From Syntrophotalea acetylenica (GTDB lineage: Bacteria > Desulfobacterota > Desulfuromonadia > Desulfuromonadales > Syntrophotaleaceae): 64,000 nt of DNA. Below, one piece after another: positions 24,421-32,624 of the stretch. Both the position numbers and the translations under genes were made by a program. The stretch covers positions 2,598,001 to 2,662,000 of the forward strand of contig NZ_CP015455.1 in assembly GCF_001888165.1 (NCBI RefSeq), read 5' to 3'. The notes under the pieces are model-generated. The model was not told the DNA's origin. It ran no database searches and was given only the letters and a program-made list of their open reading frames with translations. Every line of letters starts with the position of its first letter. Position 1 is the first letter of the stretch.

Positions 24421-25602
24421 ATGAACATCGAGCTTTCACGCCGCGCCAACCTTGTCAAGCCCTTTCTGGCCATGGAGATCATGGAACGCGCCCATGAGCT
24501 GCAAGCCTGCGGAAAGGACATTATCTACCTCTGCCTTGGAGAACCGGATTTTCCCACCCCCGCGCCGATCATCCAAGCCGGCATCCGGGCCATGCGAAGC
24601 GGCGGCACCACCTACACCCACTCCCTGGGGCGGTTGGAGATACGCGAAGCCATTGCCGGGCATTACCTCAGTCGTTACGGGGTCTCGGTAGAGCCTTCCC
24701 GCATCCTGGTTTCTGCGGGAACCAGCCCGCTGATGCTGCTGCTGTTTTCCGCACTCCTGAACCCCGGGGACGAAATTCTGCTCGCGGATCCTGCCTATGC
24801 CTGTTATCCCAATTTCATCCGCTTTGCCGGCGGCGTACCGGGCTTCCTGCGCACCCGGCCCGAAGACGGGTTTCAGCCGCGTCCGGAGCAGGTCCGGCAG
24901 CGGCTTGGACCCCGCAGTCGCGGCATTCTCATCAATTCGCCATCGAATCCAGCCGGCTCGGTGCTACCCCCGGCATGGCTGGCGGAAATGGCGACGTTTC
25001 CCGTACCCTTGATTTCAGACGAAATCTATCACGGCCTCACCTATCAGGGGGAAGAGCACAGCGCTCTGCAATACACGCAAAACGCCTTCGTGCTTGGCGG
25101 CTTCTCCAAGGCCTATGCCATGACCGGCTGGCGGCTGGGTTACCTCATCGTACCTCAGGGTTGCATGCGCACCTTGCAGAGCCTGCACCAGAACTTCCTT
25201 ATTTGTGCGGGAAACTTTGTCCAGATGGCCGGAATTGCCGCGTTGCGCGACTGCCAGCAGGACGTCGCGCGGATGCGCGCAGTCTACGACCAGCGGCGCC
25301 GCTATCTCATCGAGGAGTTGCCAAAGCTCGGGCTGCCCCTCCACAGCTGCCCGGCGGGAGCCTTTTACGCGCTGGCAGACGCCCGGCACGTCAGCACGGA
25401 TTCGAGAGCGCTGGCCCTGGCTATCCTCGAAGAAACCGGCGTAGCCCTGACCCCCGGAATCGATTTCGGGCAAGGCGCGGAAGGCTACCTGCGCTTTTCC
25501 TATGCCAACTCCATGGAACGCATTGCACAGGCCCTTGAACGACTGCGGGATTTTCTCGCAAAAAGGGGAAAACTACGGGAGGGACAACGGGATTGCCAAT
25601 AA
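24421..25602 (+). CDS. Pyridoxal-phosphate aminotransferase, class I (aspartate aminotransferase-like)
   Basis: The 393-residue protein transfers amino groups between an amino acid and a 2-oxo acid. Visible motifs are the substrate/PLP loop CLGEPDFPTP, INSPSNPAGS with the PLP-contacting Asn, DEIYHGLTY, and the Schiff-base lysine in GGFSKAYAMTGWRLGY. It belongs to the fold type I AspC/alanine aminotransferase-like group, and the exact substrate cannot be read from sequence. It is probably co-transcribed with the upstream AAA+ ATPase. A terminator follows 11 nt after the stop. Confidence 0.9.
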   Translation: MNIELSRRANLVKPFLAMEIMERAHELQACGKDIIYLCLGEPDFPTPAPIIQAGIRAMRSGGTTYTHSLGRLEIREAIAGHYLSRYGVSVEPSRILVSAGTSPLMLLLFSALLNPGDEILLADPAYACYPNFIRFAGGVPGFLRTRPEDGFQPRPEQVRQRLGPRSRGILINSPSNPAGSVLPPAWLAEMATFPVPLISDEIYHGLTYQGEEHSALQYTQNAFVLGGFSKAYAMTGWRLGYLIVPQGCMRTLQSLHQNFLICAGNFVQMAGIAALRDCQQDVARMRAVYDQRRRYLIEELPKLGLPLHSCPAGAFYALADARHVSTDSRALALAILEETGVALTPGIDFGQGAEGYLRFSYANSMERIAQALERLRDFLAKRGKLREGQRDCQ

Positions 25603-25613
25603 CGCTGAATATT

Positions 25614-25646
25614 GTCCGGGCCCGGATCTGCGGCCCGGACGATTTT
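25614..25646 (+). terminator. Terminator between aminotransferase and ferredoxin genes
   Basis: GTCCGGGCC and GGCCCGGAC form a perfect 9-bp stem with a 9-nt loop, followed by GATTTT. It separates two convergent genes and may act on both strands. Confidence 0.7.
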
Positions 25647-25661
25647 CGAGCCGGTCCGGCG

Positions 25662-25835
25662 TCAATCCCACTTGATCGCATCCACCGGGCAGACTTCGTC
25701 GCAGGCCCCGCAATCAGTACAGACCGCCTGATCGACCACATGCATTTCGCCTTTTTCACTGATCGCATCGACCGGGCAGACTTCCGCGCAAGCACCGCAA
25801 TTGATGCAATCATCCGTAATAAAATGCGTTCCCAT
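25662..25835 (-). CDS. 2[4Fe-4S] ferredoxin
   Basis: This 57-residue clostridial-type ferredoxin is a low-potential electron carrier. The first cluster motif uses C10, C13, C16 and C20-P, and the second uses C39, C42, C45 and C49-P, each CxxCxxCxxxCP. The ATG at 25835 follows GGGAGG by 6 nt. It is transcribed away from the NfnA-like reductase, whose start is 183 bp off, so the two may share a control region. It is a likely partner for that reductase or for the aldehyde:ferredoxin oxidoreductase further along. Confidence 0.95.
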   Translation of the reverse strand: MGTHFITDDCINCGACAEVCPVDAISEKGEMHVVDQAVCTDCGACDEVCPVDAIKWD

Positions 25836-26017
25836 AACTTGCCTCCCTGCTCAATGGGGTTTGTGGATTGCCTTCCAAAGATACCGCACCCTGCGCCTTT
25901 GTCCAGCCCTCGCCATCAGGATAAACAGGCACTGTCCGCCGCCCTTTCGACCGCGCTTGCCGAACTGTGTTACACTGGTTTTCGGAAACTGCCATTGCTT
26001 CGCCGGGAGGTTCAAAC

Positions 26018-26842
26018 ATGTTCCGAATTCTGGCCAACACGCCTGTAACCAGCAACCTTCACCGTCTCGACATCTCCGCTCCACGCATTGCCAGTCACCG
26101 CAAACCAGGTCAATTCGTCATCGTGCACGCCGAGGAGGACGCAGAACGCATACCGCTTACCATTGCCGACGCCGATCAACGGCAGGGCAGCATCACGCTG
26201 TTCGTTCAGGCGGTTGGTTACTCCACCCGCCGCCTGGTGGCCATGCCGGCAGGCGCCAGTCTTCGCGACGTCGCCGGACCGCTCGGCCGCCCTACCCACA
26301 TCGAGCGATGGGGACGCGTCACCTGCGCCGGCGGCGGTGTCGGCACGGCCGTTCTCTACCCGGTGGCCAAGGCTCTGGCTGCTGCCGGCAACCGGGTCAC
26401 GACCCTGATTGGCGGCCGCACCGCCTCACTGATCATCATGGCCGAGGAATTTTCAGCTTTCTGCGAAAAGGTGCTGATTACCACCGAAGACGGCAGTCTG
26501 GGGCAGGAAGGACTGGTGACGACGGTTCTGGACGCTCAGTTACGCGCGGAGGAAAGCAGGCCGCAGGCAGTTTTTGCCGCCGGTCCGGTACCCATGATGC
26601 GGGCCGTCGCCGAAATGACCCGCCCCTGGAAGGTACACACCATTGTCAGCCTTAACCCGATCATGATCGACGGCACCGGCATGTGCGGCGGCTGTCGGGT
26701 CATGGTCAATGGCGAGATGAAGTTTGCCTGTGTGGACGGGCCGGAATTCGATGGGCACATGGTCGACTTCGACCTGCTGGCCGACAGATTGACAACCTAC
26801 CGCGACCAGGAATGCCGCATGCTTAAAAAGCTCGAGGAATGA
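26018..26842 (+). CDS. NfnA/SudB-like FAD-binding ferredoxin:NADP reductase subunit
   Basis: This 274-residue flavoprotein belongs to the dihydroorotate dehydrogenase electron-transfer subunit/NfnA family. The FAD-binding barrel (about 1-95) has RIPLTIAD, the NAD-binding part has CAGGGVGTAVLYPVAKAL, and the C-terminal [2Fe-2S] site has D218, C223, C226 and C238. This Asp plus three Cys pattern matches the one described for NfnA. Such subunits normally pair with a GltA-like NfnB subunit for electron bifurcation between NADH, NADPH and ferredoxin. No NfnB gene adjoins this one. The ATG at 26018 follows GGGAGG. Confidence 0.88.
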   Translation: MFRILANTPVTSNLHRLDISAPRIASHRKPGQFVIVHAEEDAERIPLTIADADQRQGSITLFVQAVGYSTRRLVAMPAGASLRDVAGPLGRPTHIERWGRVTCAGGGVGTAVLYPVAKALAAAGNRVTTLIGGRTASLIIMAEEFSAFCEKVLITTEDGSLGQEGLVTTVLDAQLRAEESRPQAVFAAGPVPMMRAVAEMTRPWKVHTIVSLNPIMIDGTGMCGGCRVMVNGEMKFACVDGPEFDGHMVDFDLLADRLTTYRDQECRMLKKLEE

Positions 26843-26858
26843 TAAGCAGGCCAGCGGC

Positions 26859-29702
26859 TCAGAGCATTGCATGGACACCGTTGCAGGCGCCGGCAACGTT
26901 TTCGGCAAGAAATTCGATGAAAATTTCCGCGGGTACCGGTCGGCTGAAGTAATAGCCCTGCATCACCTGGCACTGTCGCGTTCGTAAAAATTCAAGTTGA
27001 TCAGCCGTTTCAACCCCTTCCGCGACAATATCCAGGCCCAGCCCGTGGGCCATAGCGATAATGGTTTCCACGATCGCCGCATCCCCTGGGTCCCGAACAA
27101 TGTCAAGAACGAATTCCTGGGCAATCTTTATCCGGTCGATGGGAAACGCCTTCAGGTAGCTAAGCGAGGAATAGCCGGTGCCGAAATCGTCAATGGCTAT
27201 GCCCACCCCAAGATCCCGCAGTGCGCTCAGCGTCTGTGCGGCCGCCTTGGCATCGGCCATAAGCAGGCTCTCGGTCAGTTCCAGTTCGAGATAACGGGGC
27301 TCGAGTTCCGTCTCCTTAAGAATGCGGCCAACCTGGTCATAAAAATCGGGCTGCTGAAACTGCCGGGCGGAAAGATTGACCGCCACGCGCAAGGGAGGGT
27401 AACCGGCCAACTGCCATGCTTTGTTCTGCGCGCAGGCATGGCGCAATACCCAGTAACCAATGGGAAGAATCAGGCCGCTCTCTTCCGCAAGGGGGATGAA
27501 CTGCCCGGGAGGGATCAGGCCCTTGTCCTTGTGATGCCAGCGCAGCAAGGCCTCCGCGCCCACGACGCGCCCCGTTTTCTGGTCGACCTGGGGCTGGAAG
27601 GCAAGAAAAAACTCCTCCCGCGCTATCGCCTGCCGCAGATTATGCTCGAGTTCGCTGCGTTCCAGCAAACACCGGTTCATTTCTTCGGTGAAGATGCAAT
27701 AGGTATTGCGGCCTTGCTCCTTGGCGGCGTACATGGCCATATCGGCATGCTGAAGGAGCATCTCCCCGCCGCTGCCATGGTGGGGATAAACCGCCACCCC
27801 CACGCTTGCCGTCATGAAAAAACGCTGCTCGTCCACCGGGAAAGGCTCGCCAAAGGTTTTGAGAATATCGTCGGCCACCTGTTCGGCCTCCGCCAACGCC
27901 TGCAACCCCGGCAGCAAAACGACAAACTTGTCACCTTCCCAGCGGACAACAGTAACGCCGCCGTGGACCAGACTTGACAGCCGCTGGCCGGTCAGCTTCA
28001 ACAACCGGTCACCGCAGGCATGCCCGCGCGTGTCGTTAATGATCTTGAGATTGTCCACGCCGATAAATAACAGGGCCGCCAACTGGCCGGTTCGATCGGC
28101 ACTGCTCAAAACACGGCGGAACCGATCTTCGAAAAGTGCCCGGTTCGGCAGGCCCGTCAATCCATCGTAATATGCCAGCTGCCGGATTTCCCGTTCGACC
28201 TGCCGCTGGCTGGAAATATCGCGCAGCGTGGCCAGCACGAAACGCTCCCGGCCACACTGGCCGACCGACAGGCTCAGCTCAACCGGAAACTCCCGCCCGG
28301 AGCGATGTATCGCCAGGAGCTCCAGGCTGCGGCCAATCGCCTCGGAAGGTTCGCCCGTGCCGAAAAAGCTGGCCACATCCTTGCGATGCTGTCCACGATA
28401 GCCTTCCGGCATAAGAGCATCCAGGCTGCCGCCAATCATCTCTTCGCTGCTCCAGCCAAAAAGCTGCTCGGCCGCCGGGTTGAACAGGGTCACACGACCC
28501 TGTTCGTCAATCGCTACCACCGCGTCATGAGTCGCGGCGATCACGGTATGAAACTGCGCCTGTTTCTCCAGCAAGGCCTGCCGGGCGCGGCCCCTTCCAC
28601 GAAAAAAACGCAGCAAAAACCACAAAAAACCCAGTTGAAGAACAACCAGACCGATTAGCACGCCGGGCAGGAACCCACGCTGCTTCCACAGAAAACGGGG
28701 TTGATTCACTACCGAACTGCCTGGCGGAAGATCCTCCATGCTCAGGCCGAATTGCCGCAGCTGAAGGTAGTCGAACAGGTAGGAGCGCGAAGTATTGCCC
28801 AGCAGGGAAACGTTGTCTGGCAGAGTTTCGTTGAAAACCTGTTCGCGGGCCAGACAGCCCGCCAGCCAGCCCTGCTCCGCCCCACGATTCATGGCACCGC
28901 CGAGTACGCCAGGCGTCAGATAAATGTCTTCCATTGCCAAAATTTTGAAACGGCCGGACGCCGACAGGCGCTGCAGGCTTTCGGCAACGGACACCAAAGC
29001 ACCATGCTTGTCCCGCACGCCGACCAGGGAAGTGACAACCCATAACCCGGGTTGCACATCGGCCAGATGAGCGGCCAGATCTTCGAGGCGGGGGCTGTCA
29101 TAAAAGGTTGCCGCGACCTGCGGATAATACCTGGCGACCTCCCGGCGGACATAACTTCGAAGTCCGCGTGAAACGACGGAATCGTCGCCGACAAAGTGCA
29201 GCTCTTTCAGCGTGGGCTCCAGTCGCAAGGCAAGGTCAACGGTGGCGCCGATATCCGGCAATGCGAAGGTTCCGAAAAAGCGGTCGGGATTCAGCTGTGT
29301 GTCCAGGTCAAGATCGTGCAGACCGCTGAAAACAACCGGCACCGTCGGAAACAGGCGAGAGCCATACATATGCAGAAAAGCGACGGCCTGGCGGTCGGTC
29401 GCATAGATCAGATCGGGAACAAAATGGGTATATTTATTCTTGAAGTGGCTGAAAAGTGCATCGAAACCGGCCGGTTCGAATGTTCCGGCGCCGGCATCAA
29501 GATACTCGACACGCAGGTCGACGGAAGCGGCGCCGGCGCGACCTTCAAGCGCTTGCAGAAAACCGGCCTGCTGGTTCGCCGTCCAGGCGAACCCGGCATG
29601 GAAGGAATGCAGGATTAACAGCTTCATCTCCCGCGCCCAACCGGAAGCCGGCATCAGCAGCAACAGGAAACAGACAGACAATACAGCCTTGCGGCAAAGC
29701 AT
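26859..29702 (-). CDS. Membrane sensor with PAS, degenerate GGDEF and EAL domains (probable c-di-GMP phosphodiesterase)
   Basis: This 947-residue protein has a signal peptide (1-23) and a periplasmic ABC-substrate-binding-like domain (about 27-335). One transmembrane helix (345-367), a PAS domain (380-500), GGDEF (510-670) and EAL (690-930) follow. The GGDEF signature reads E589-G-D-K-F, and the metal-binding Asp of the usual DxD is Gly (FIGVDNLK), so cyclase activity is unlikely. The EAL core is intact: E717-A-L, ELTES and DDFGTG. It should therefore degrade c-di-GMP in response to a periplasmic ligand. GGGAG precedes the ATG by 7 nt. It converges on the NfnA-like gene with a 16-nt gap and seems monocistronic. 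Confidence 0.9.
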   Translation of the reverse strand: MLCRKAVLSVCFLLLLMPASGWAREMKLLILHSFHAGFAWTANQQAGFLQALEGRAGAASVDLRVEYLDAGAGTFEPAGFDALFSHFKNKYTHFVPDLIYATDRQAVAFLHMYGSRLFPTVPVVFSGLHDLDLDTQLNPDRFFGTFALPDIGATVDLALRLEPTLKELHFVGDDSVVSRGLRSYVRREVARYYPQVAATFYDSPRLEDLAAHLADVQPGLWVVTSLVGVRDKHGALVSVAESLQRLSASGRFKILAMEDIYLTPGVLGGAMNRGAEQGWLAGCLAREQVFNETLPDNVSLLGNTSRSYLFDYLQLRQFGLSMEDLPPGSSVVNQPRFLWKQRGFLPGVLIGLVVLQLGFLWFLLRFFRGRGRARQALLEKQAQFHTVIAATHDAVVAIDEQGRVTLFNPAAEQLFGWSSEEMIGGSLDALMPEGYRGQHRKDVASFFGTGEPSEAIGRSLELLAIHRSGREFPVELSLSVGQCGRERFVLATLRDISSQRQVEREIRQLAYYDGLTGLPNRALFEDRFRRVLSSADRTGQLAALLFIGVDNLKIINDTRGHACGDRLLKLTGQRLSSLVHGGVTVVRWEGDKFVVLLPGLQALAEAEQVADDILKTFGEPFPVDEQRFFMTASVGVAVYPHHGSGGEMLLQHADMAMYAAKEQGRNTYCIFTEEMNRCLLERSELEHNLRQAIAREEFFLAFQPQVDQKTGRVVGAEALLRWHHKDKGLIPPGQFIPLAEESGLILPIGYWVLRHACAQNKAWQLAGYPPLRVAVNLSARQFQQPDFYDQVGRILKETELEPRYLELELTESLLMADAKAAAQTLSALRDLGVGIAIDDFGTGYSSLSYLKAFPIDRIKIAQEFVLDIVRDPGDAAIVETIIAMAHGLGLDIVAEGVETADQLEFLRTRQCQVMQGYYFSRPVPAEIFIEFLAENVAGACNGVHAML

Positions 29703-30072
29703 GCAAAGACTCCCGGAGACGACCTAGATCATGGAAGGATCGCGTCCGCCGGCCTTCGGATTATCAGGACAAGGGACGGCGTGGCGGCAACCGGCCGCCC
29801 GGCGTAATTTTGCAATTATCACGCCACGGCAGGTACGGTCACCAAGCTACAACCCCCTGAATAAAGGAAGTTGCGCAGACAACAGCGCAAAGGCAGGTTT
29901 CCAGCAAAAAAAACCGCACCCGATCGGGCACGGCATGCGTCTTGCGGCTTCAATATATCCAGACTGCCATACCGCACAGCTTGCGCTTTTCATGCGGCAG
30001 GCACAAACCTGAAGCTTTCGGGACCCGGCAGAGGTCCGTTCCCGGTCTTTGCAGCCTGTGATATAACGGCTG
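29703..30072. other. Intergenic region with no recognisable gene
   Basis: In these 370 bases short open frames exist on the plus strand but have no ribosome binding site and no recognisable protein. The region should contain the promoter of the GGDEF/EAL gene. I looked for a c-di-GMP-I riboswitch pattern and did not find one. Confidence 0.5.
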
Positions 30073-30270
30073 TCAGGTTTTTACGCGATCCGGCCGCCGC
30101 TCGGACAGCCGCGCCCCGGAAGAGACGGGAACCATGGGCTCACCGTTGCAGACCAGGTCGGCGTCGCACTCGGTCCAGCAGACATCGCCTTTGCACACTT
30201 TTGTCACCGTCAGTTCCACATCGTATTCGCCAGCCTTGCCAATCAACACATCGCCATCCTGAACTCGCAT
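30073..30270 (-). CDS. Small four-cysteine hypothetical protein
   Basis: The ATG at 30270 follows AAAGGAGG by 8 nt and gives a 65-residue soluble protein starting MRVQDGDVLIGKAG. It contains C-x4-C-x3-C-x5-C in the segment from VCKGDVCW to LVCNGE, which could bind a metal or form disulfides. No signal peptide is seen. It lies downstream of the MOT1-type transporter on the same strand with a 103-nt gap. I do not recognise the family. Confidence 0.7.
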   Translation of the reverse strand: MRVQDGDVLIGKAGEYDVELTVTKVCKGDVCWTECDADLVCNGEPMVPVSSGARLSERRPDRVKT

Positions 30271-30373
30271 CTCACAGCCTCCTTTCGTTGGGGTAATGCC
30301 GTCTTTATTACACACTTACGATTATATCCATGACAGACATAATGACAAGCGGCACGCGTCAAAACGCCCGCGG

Positions 30374-31489
30374 CTAGGTTGCGGCTTTTTTCCTCGCTGC
30401 AAGGCTCCAGCCATGGTGCAAAAGCAATCCGACCACAAACCCCCAGGCCATATTCACAACAAGGGAAACCAGTACCGTTGCCACCATCGGCCAAAGGTTC
30501 CAATCCCAGGTCAGCCCCCTGGCAAATTTGGTCAGCTCGATGCCGACCAACAGCATCATGGCACCGACAATCGCCAGCGGAAAAGCGGCAAACAGGCCCG
30601 CTATCGATCCCGCCAGAAACAGGCCCATGGCGATTTCCAACCCACCTTCGATCAAATTGGCGCCTCCGGTGCGGGCACCGAAATAATATTGACCGGCGAG
30701 TCCACCGGCGCCATGGCACATGGGCATGCCGCCAAAAAACGGGACCACCAGATTCATGATGCCCATGTTCAGGGCCAGTTTTTTTTCACTCACCGGCCGA
30801 TCCGGCCAGTAACCTTGGATCAGTACGGCCGTAGCGATAACGGCGTTGGTCGCGGTCAGGGGCAGCTGGGAAAAGCCGCCGCGCAACATGGCCTGCCAGG
30901 ACTGGCCCAGGGTAAAGGTCTGCAAGTCGGGCAGTGCCAGGGTCGGCCCCGGAAGCCCCTGAAACTGCCGGTTGACATACATAATCACAGCGCCAAGAAC
31001 TACCAGCACCACCGCCGCCGGCGTGAACCGGTTGTTTCGCAGAAACAAAACAATGGCGACGGACACCAGCCCCAGAATCCAGCCGCTGGACATCATCTCC
31101 AGGGCTTTGACGGCCAGCAGTATACCAAGAGCCATCTGGATGCCCCGAATGACCGATTTGGGGGTAATGCGTGCTATCAGCTCCATCAACCCCGACAAGG
31201 AAACGACCAGCCAGACCACCCCCATGGCAAAGGCCGATGCGTAAACCATGGAAGGCGGCCACTGCTCGGCGATGGCGACCACCGCCAGCACTTTCATCGG
31301 CTCGATGGGCATGGGCAGTCGGTAGCAGAAACCGGTAACCACGTTGGCAAGGCCCATCATGATCAGCAAGCCAGCCGGATGCACGCCACACACGACAATA
31401 TAACCAATAGCAAGAGGAAACAGCGTGCCGAAATCCCCCATGGCCCCGCCGAGTTCACGCATGCTGAATTCAAAACTTCCGATTTTCAC
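30374..31489 (-). CDS. Molybdate/sulfate transporter of the MOT1 (SulP-related) family
   Basis: This 371-residue inner-membrane protein has about ten hydrophobic segments. The family signatures GGAMGDFGTLFPLAIGY near the N-terminus and LPMPIEPMKVLAVVAIA are clear. Related proteins in algae and plants are high-affinity molybdate transporters; bacterial members are annotated as putative sulfate or molybdate carriers. I choose the GTG at 31489, which follows GGAGAGG, over the ATG at 31519, which has no binding site. It lies downstream of tupA with a terminator between them. Placement next to a tungstate-binding protein and near ModE supports an oxyanion substrate. Confidence 0.85.
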   Translation of the reverse strand: MKIGSFEFSMRELGGAMGDFGTLFPLAIGYIVVCGVHPAGLLIMMGLANVVTGFCYRLPMPIEPMKVLAVVAIAEQWPPSMVYASAFAMGVVWLVVSLSGLMELIARITPKSVIRGIQMALGILLAVKALEMMSSGWILGLVSVAIVLFLRNNRFTPAAVVLVVLGAVIMYVNRQFQGLPGPTLALPDLQTFTLGQSWQAMLRGGFSQLPLTATNAVIATAVLIQGYWPDRPVSEKKLALNMGIMNLVVPFFGGMPMCHGAGGLAGQYYFGARTGGANLIEGGLEIAMGLFLAGSIAGLFAAFPLAIVGAMMLLVGIELTKFARGLTWDWNLWPMVATVLVSLVVNMAWGFVVGLLLHHGWSLAARKKAAT

Positions 31490-31534
31490 ATCCCTCTCCC
31501 GTACGGATTCCTTCCCCATTGGTGCATCACGATG

Positions 31535-31576
31535 AAAAAACGCCCTGCAGGAAAGTCCCTGCAGGGCGTTTTTTCT
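31535..31576 (-). terminator. Bidirectional-looking terminator after tupA
   Basis: ACGCCCTGCAGG and CCTGCAGGGCGT pair perfectly over 12 bp around a 7-nt loop, with A6 on one side and T6 on the other. It lies 15 nt after the tupA stop and upstream of the transporter gene, so the transporter needs readthrough or its own promoter. Confidence 0.9.
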
Positions 31577-31590
31577 ACCGTAGGCATGGG

Positions 31591-32397
31591 TTATTCATAA
31601 ACAAAAAACAACTGCTGCCCTTTCACCTTGAAATCGGCGATGGCCTTCTGTCCTTCATTGGAGGTCAGGTAGGCGATAAAAGCCATGGCCAGGTCGTATT
31701 TGACATGGGGGTGCCGCTTGGGATTGACGGCGATCACACCATAGGGATTGAACAAAGCCTTGTCGCCCTGAAAAGCGATGGGCAGCTTGACCTTGTTCTG
31801 ATAAGCGATGTAGGTGGCGCGGTCGGTAAGGGTGTATCCCTGGCGTTCATTGGCCATGATGATGACCTCACCCATGCCCTGGCCGGCTTCGACATACCAG
31901 GCGCCCTTGGGGCTCACGTCGGCGGCCTTCCACATGGTTTTCTCCATCACATGCGTTCCGGACTCGTCGCCGCGGGACACAAAGGTCGCCTTTGCGTCAG
32001 CGATGCGCTTCATGGCTTCGGCGGCTGATTTTGCCTTTTTAACTCCGGCGGGATCCTTGGCGGGGCCGATAATGATGAAATCGTTATACATGACGTCACG
32101 GCGGTTGACACCGAAACCGGCTGCGACAAAGGCATCTTCCAGGGAGCGGGCATGAACCAGGGTCACGTCGACATCACCGTTTTCAGCGATTTTGAGGGAC
32201 TTGCCGGTCCCGACTGCGATTACATCGACCTTGCAATCATGTTTTTTCTCGAAAGCGGGCAGTATGGCCGCCAGCAATCCCGAATTTTCCGTGGAAGTGG
32301 TGGTGGAGAGTTTCAGACGTTCGACAGCCATGGCGCCGCTGCAGAAAATCGCCATAAGTAATAGAACGCTGCTCAGAATCCGCAATGATGACCTCAT
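31591..32397 (-). CDS. tupA: Tungstate-binding periplasmic protein, TupA-type
   Basis: The 268-residue protein has a signal peptide (about 1-23, ending GAMAVE). The LSTTTSTENSGLL segment follows at once; this TTTS motif is the anion-binding signature of TupA/WtpA-like tungstate receptors. The ATG at 32397 follows AGGAGG; a longer frame to 32460 adds a hydrophilic lead before the signal peptide and is rejected. It should bring tungstate to an ABC permease, yet no tupB or tupC gene adjoins it. A predicted promoter overlapped by a ModE-like palindrome lies at 32492-32527. Confidence 0.92.
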   Translation of the reverse strand: MRSSLRILSSVLLLMAIFCSGAMAVERLKLSTTTSTENSGLLAAILPAFEKKHDCKVDVIAVGTGKSLKIAENGDVDVTLVHARSLEDAFVAAGFGVNRRDVMYNDFIIIGPAKDPAGVKKAKSAAEAMKRIADAKATFVSRGDESGTHVMEKTMWKAADVSPKGAWYVEAGQGMGEVIIMANERQGYTLTDRATYIAYQNKVKLPIAFQGDKALFNPYGVIAVNPKRHPHVKYDLAMAFIAYLTSNEGQKAIADFKVKGQQLFFVYE

Positions 32398-32491
32398 TTT
32401 TTCCTCCTCAGTATTGACGCGATCGCTTTTTTCCCAAAGATGTAAAAAGCTGCCCCGCACCCGAAAAGCGCCATGCGGACAGGTTCCAAGT

Positions 32492-32515
32492 GGTTATAAC
32501 TGTAGCGTAATAACC
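32492..32515 (-). promoter_or_regulatory. ModE-like operator upstream of tupA
   Basis: GGTTAT and ATAACC form a perfect inverted repeat with a 12-bp centre. The E. coli modA operator has CGTTAT-N12-ATAACG, the same geometry, as I remember it. The site covers the predicted -10 element, so a bound regulator would repress. The gene for a ModE protein lies at 44598-45410. Confidence 0.6.
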
Positions 32516-32527
32516 TCGTGGAGTCAA
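32499..32527 (-). promoter_or_regulatory. Predicted sigma-70 promoter of tupA
   Basis: On the minus strand TTGACT (32527-32522) is followed by a 17-bp spacer and TACAGT (32504-32499). Transcription would start near 32492 and give a leader of about 95 nt. Confidence 0.6.
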
Positions 32528-32624
32528 CGGACACGTTTTCCGTCCTGACTCAAATCACGACAGTGCAACAAAAGCGCAGAGGAAGCAGAACTATAAAACA
32601 CCGTCAGGTACCCCGCCGAGCGCG

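Noticed and set aside
29731-30012. Plus-strand open frame of 93 codons
   Set aside because: No ribosome binding site, no recognisable protein, and it runs through a region that must hold a promoter for the opposite gene.
29703-30072. c-di-GMP riboswitch upstream of the GGDEF/EAL gene
   Set aside because: Pieces such as GCGCAAAGGC on the plus strand recall the GEMM core, but the paired elements and spacing do not fit on either strand.
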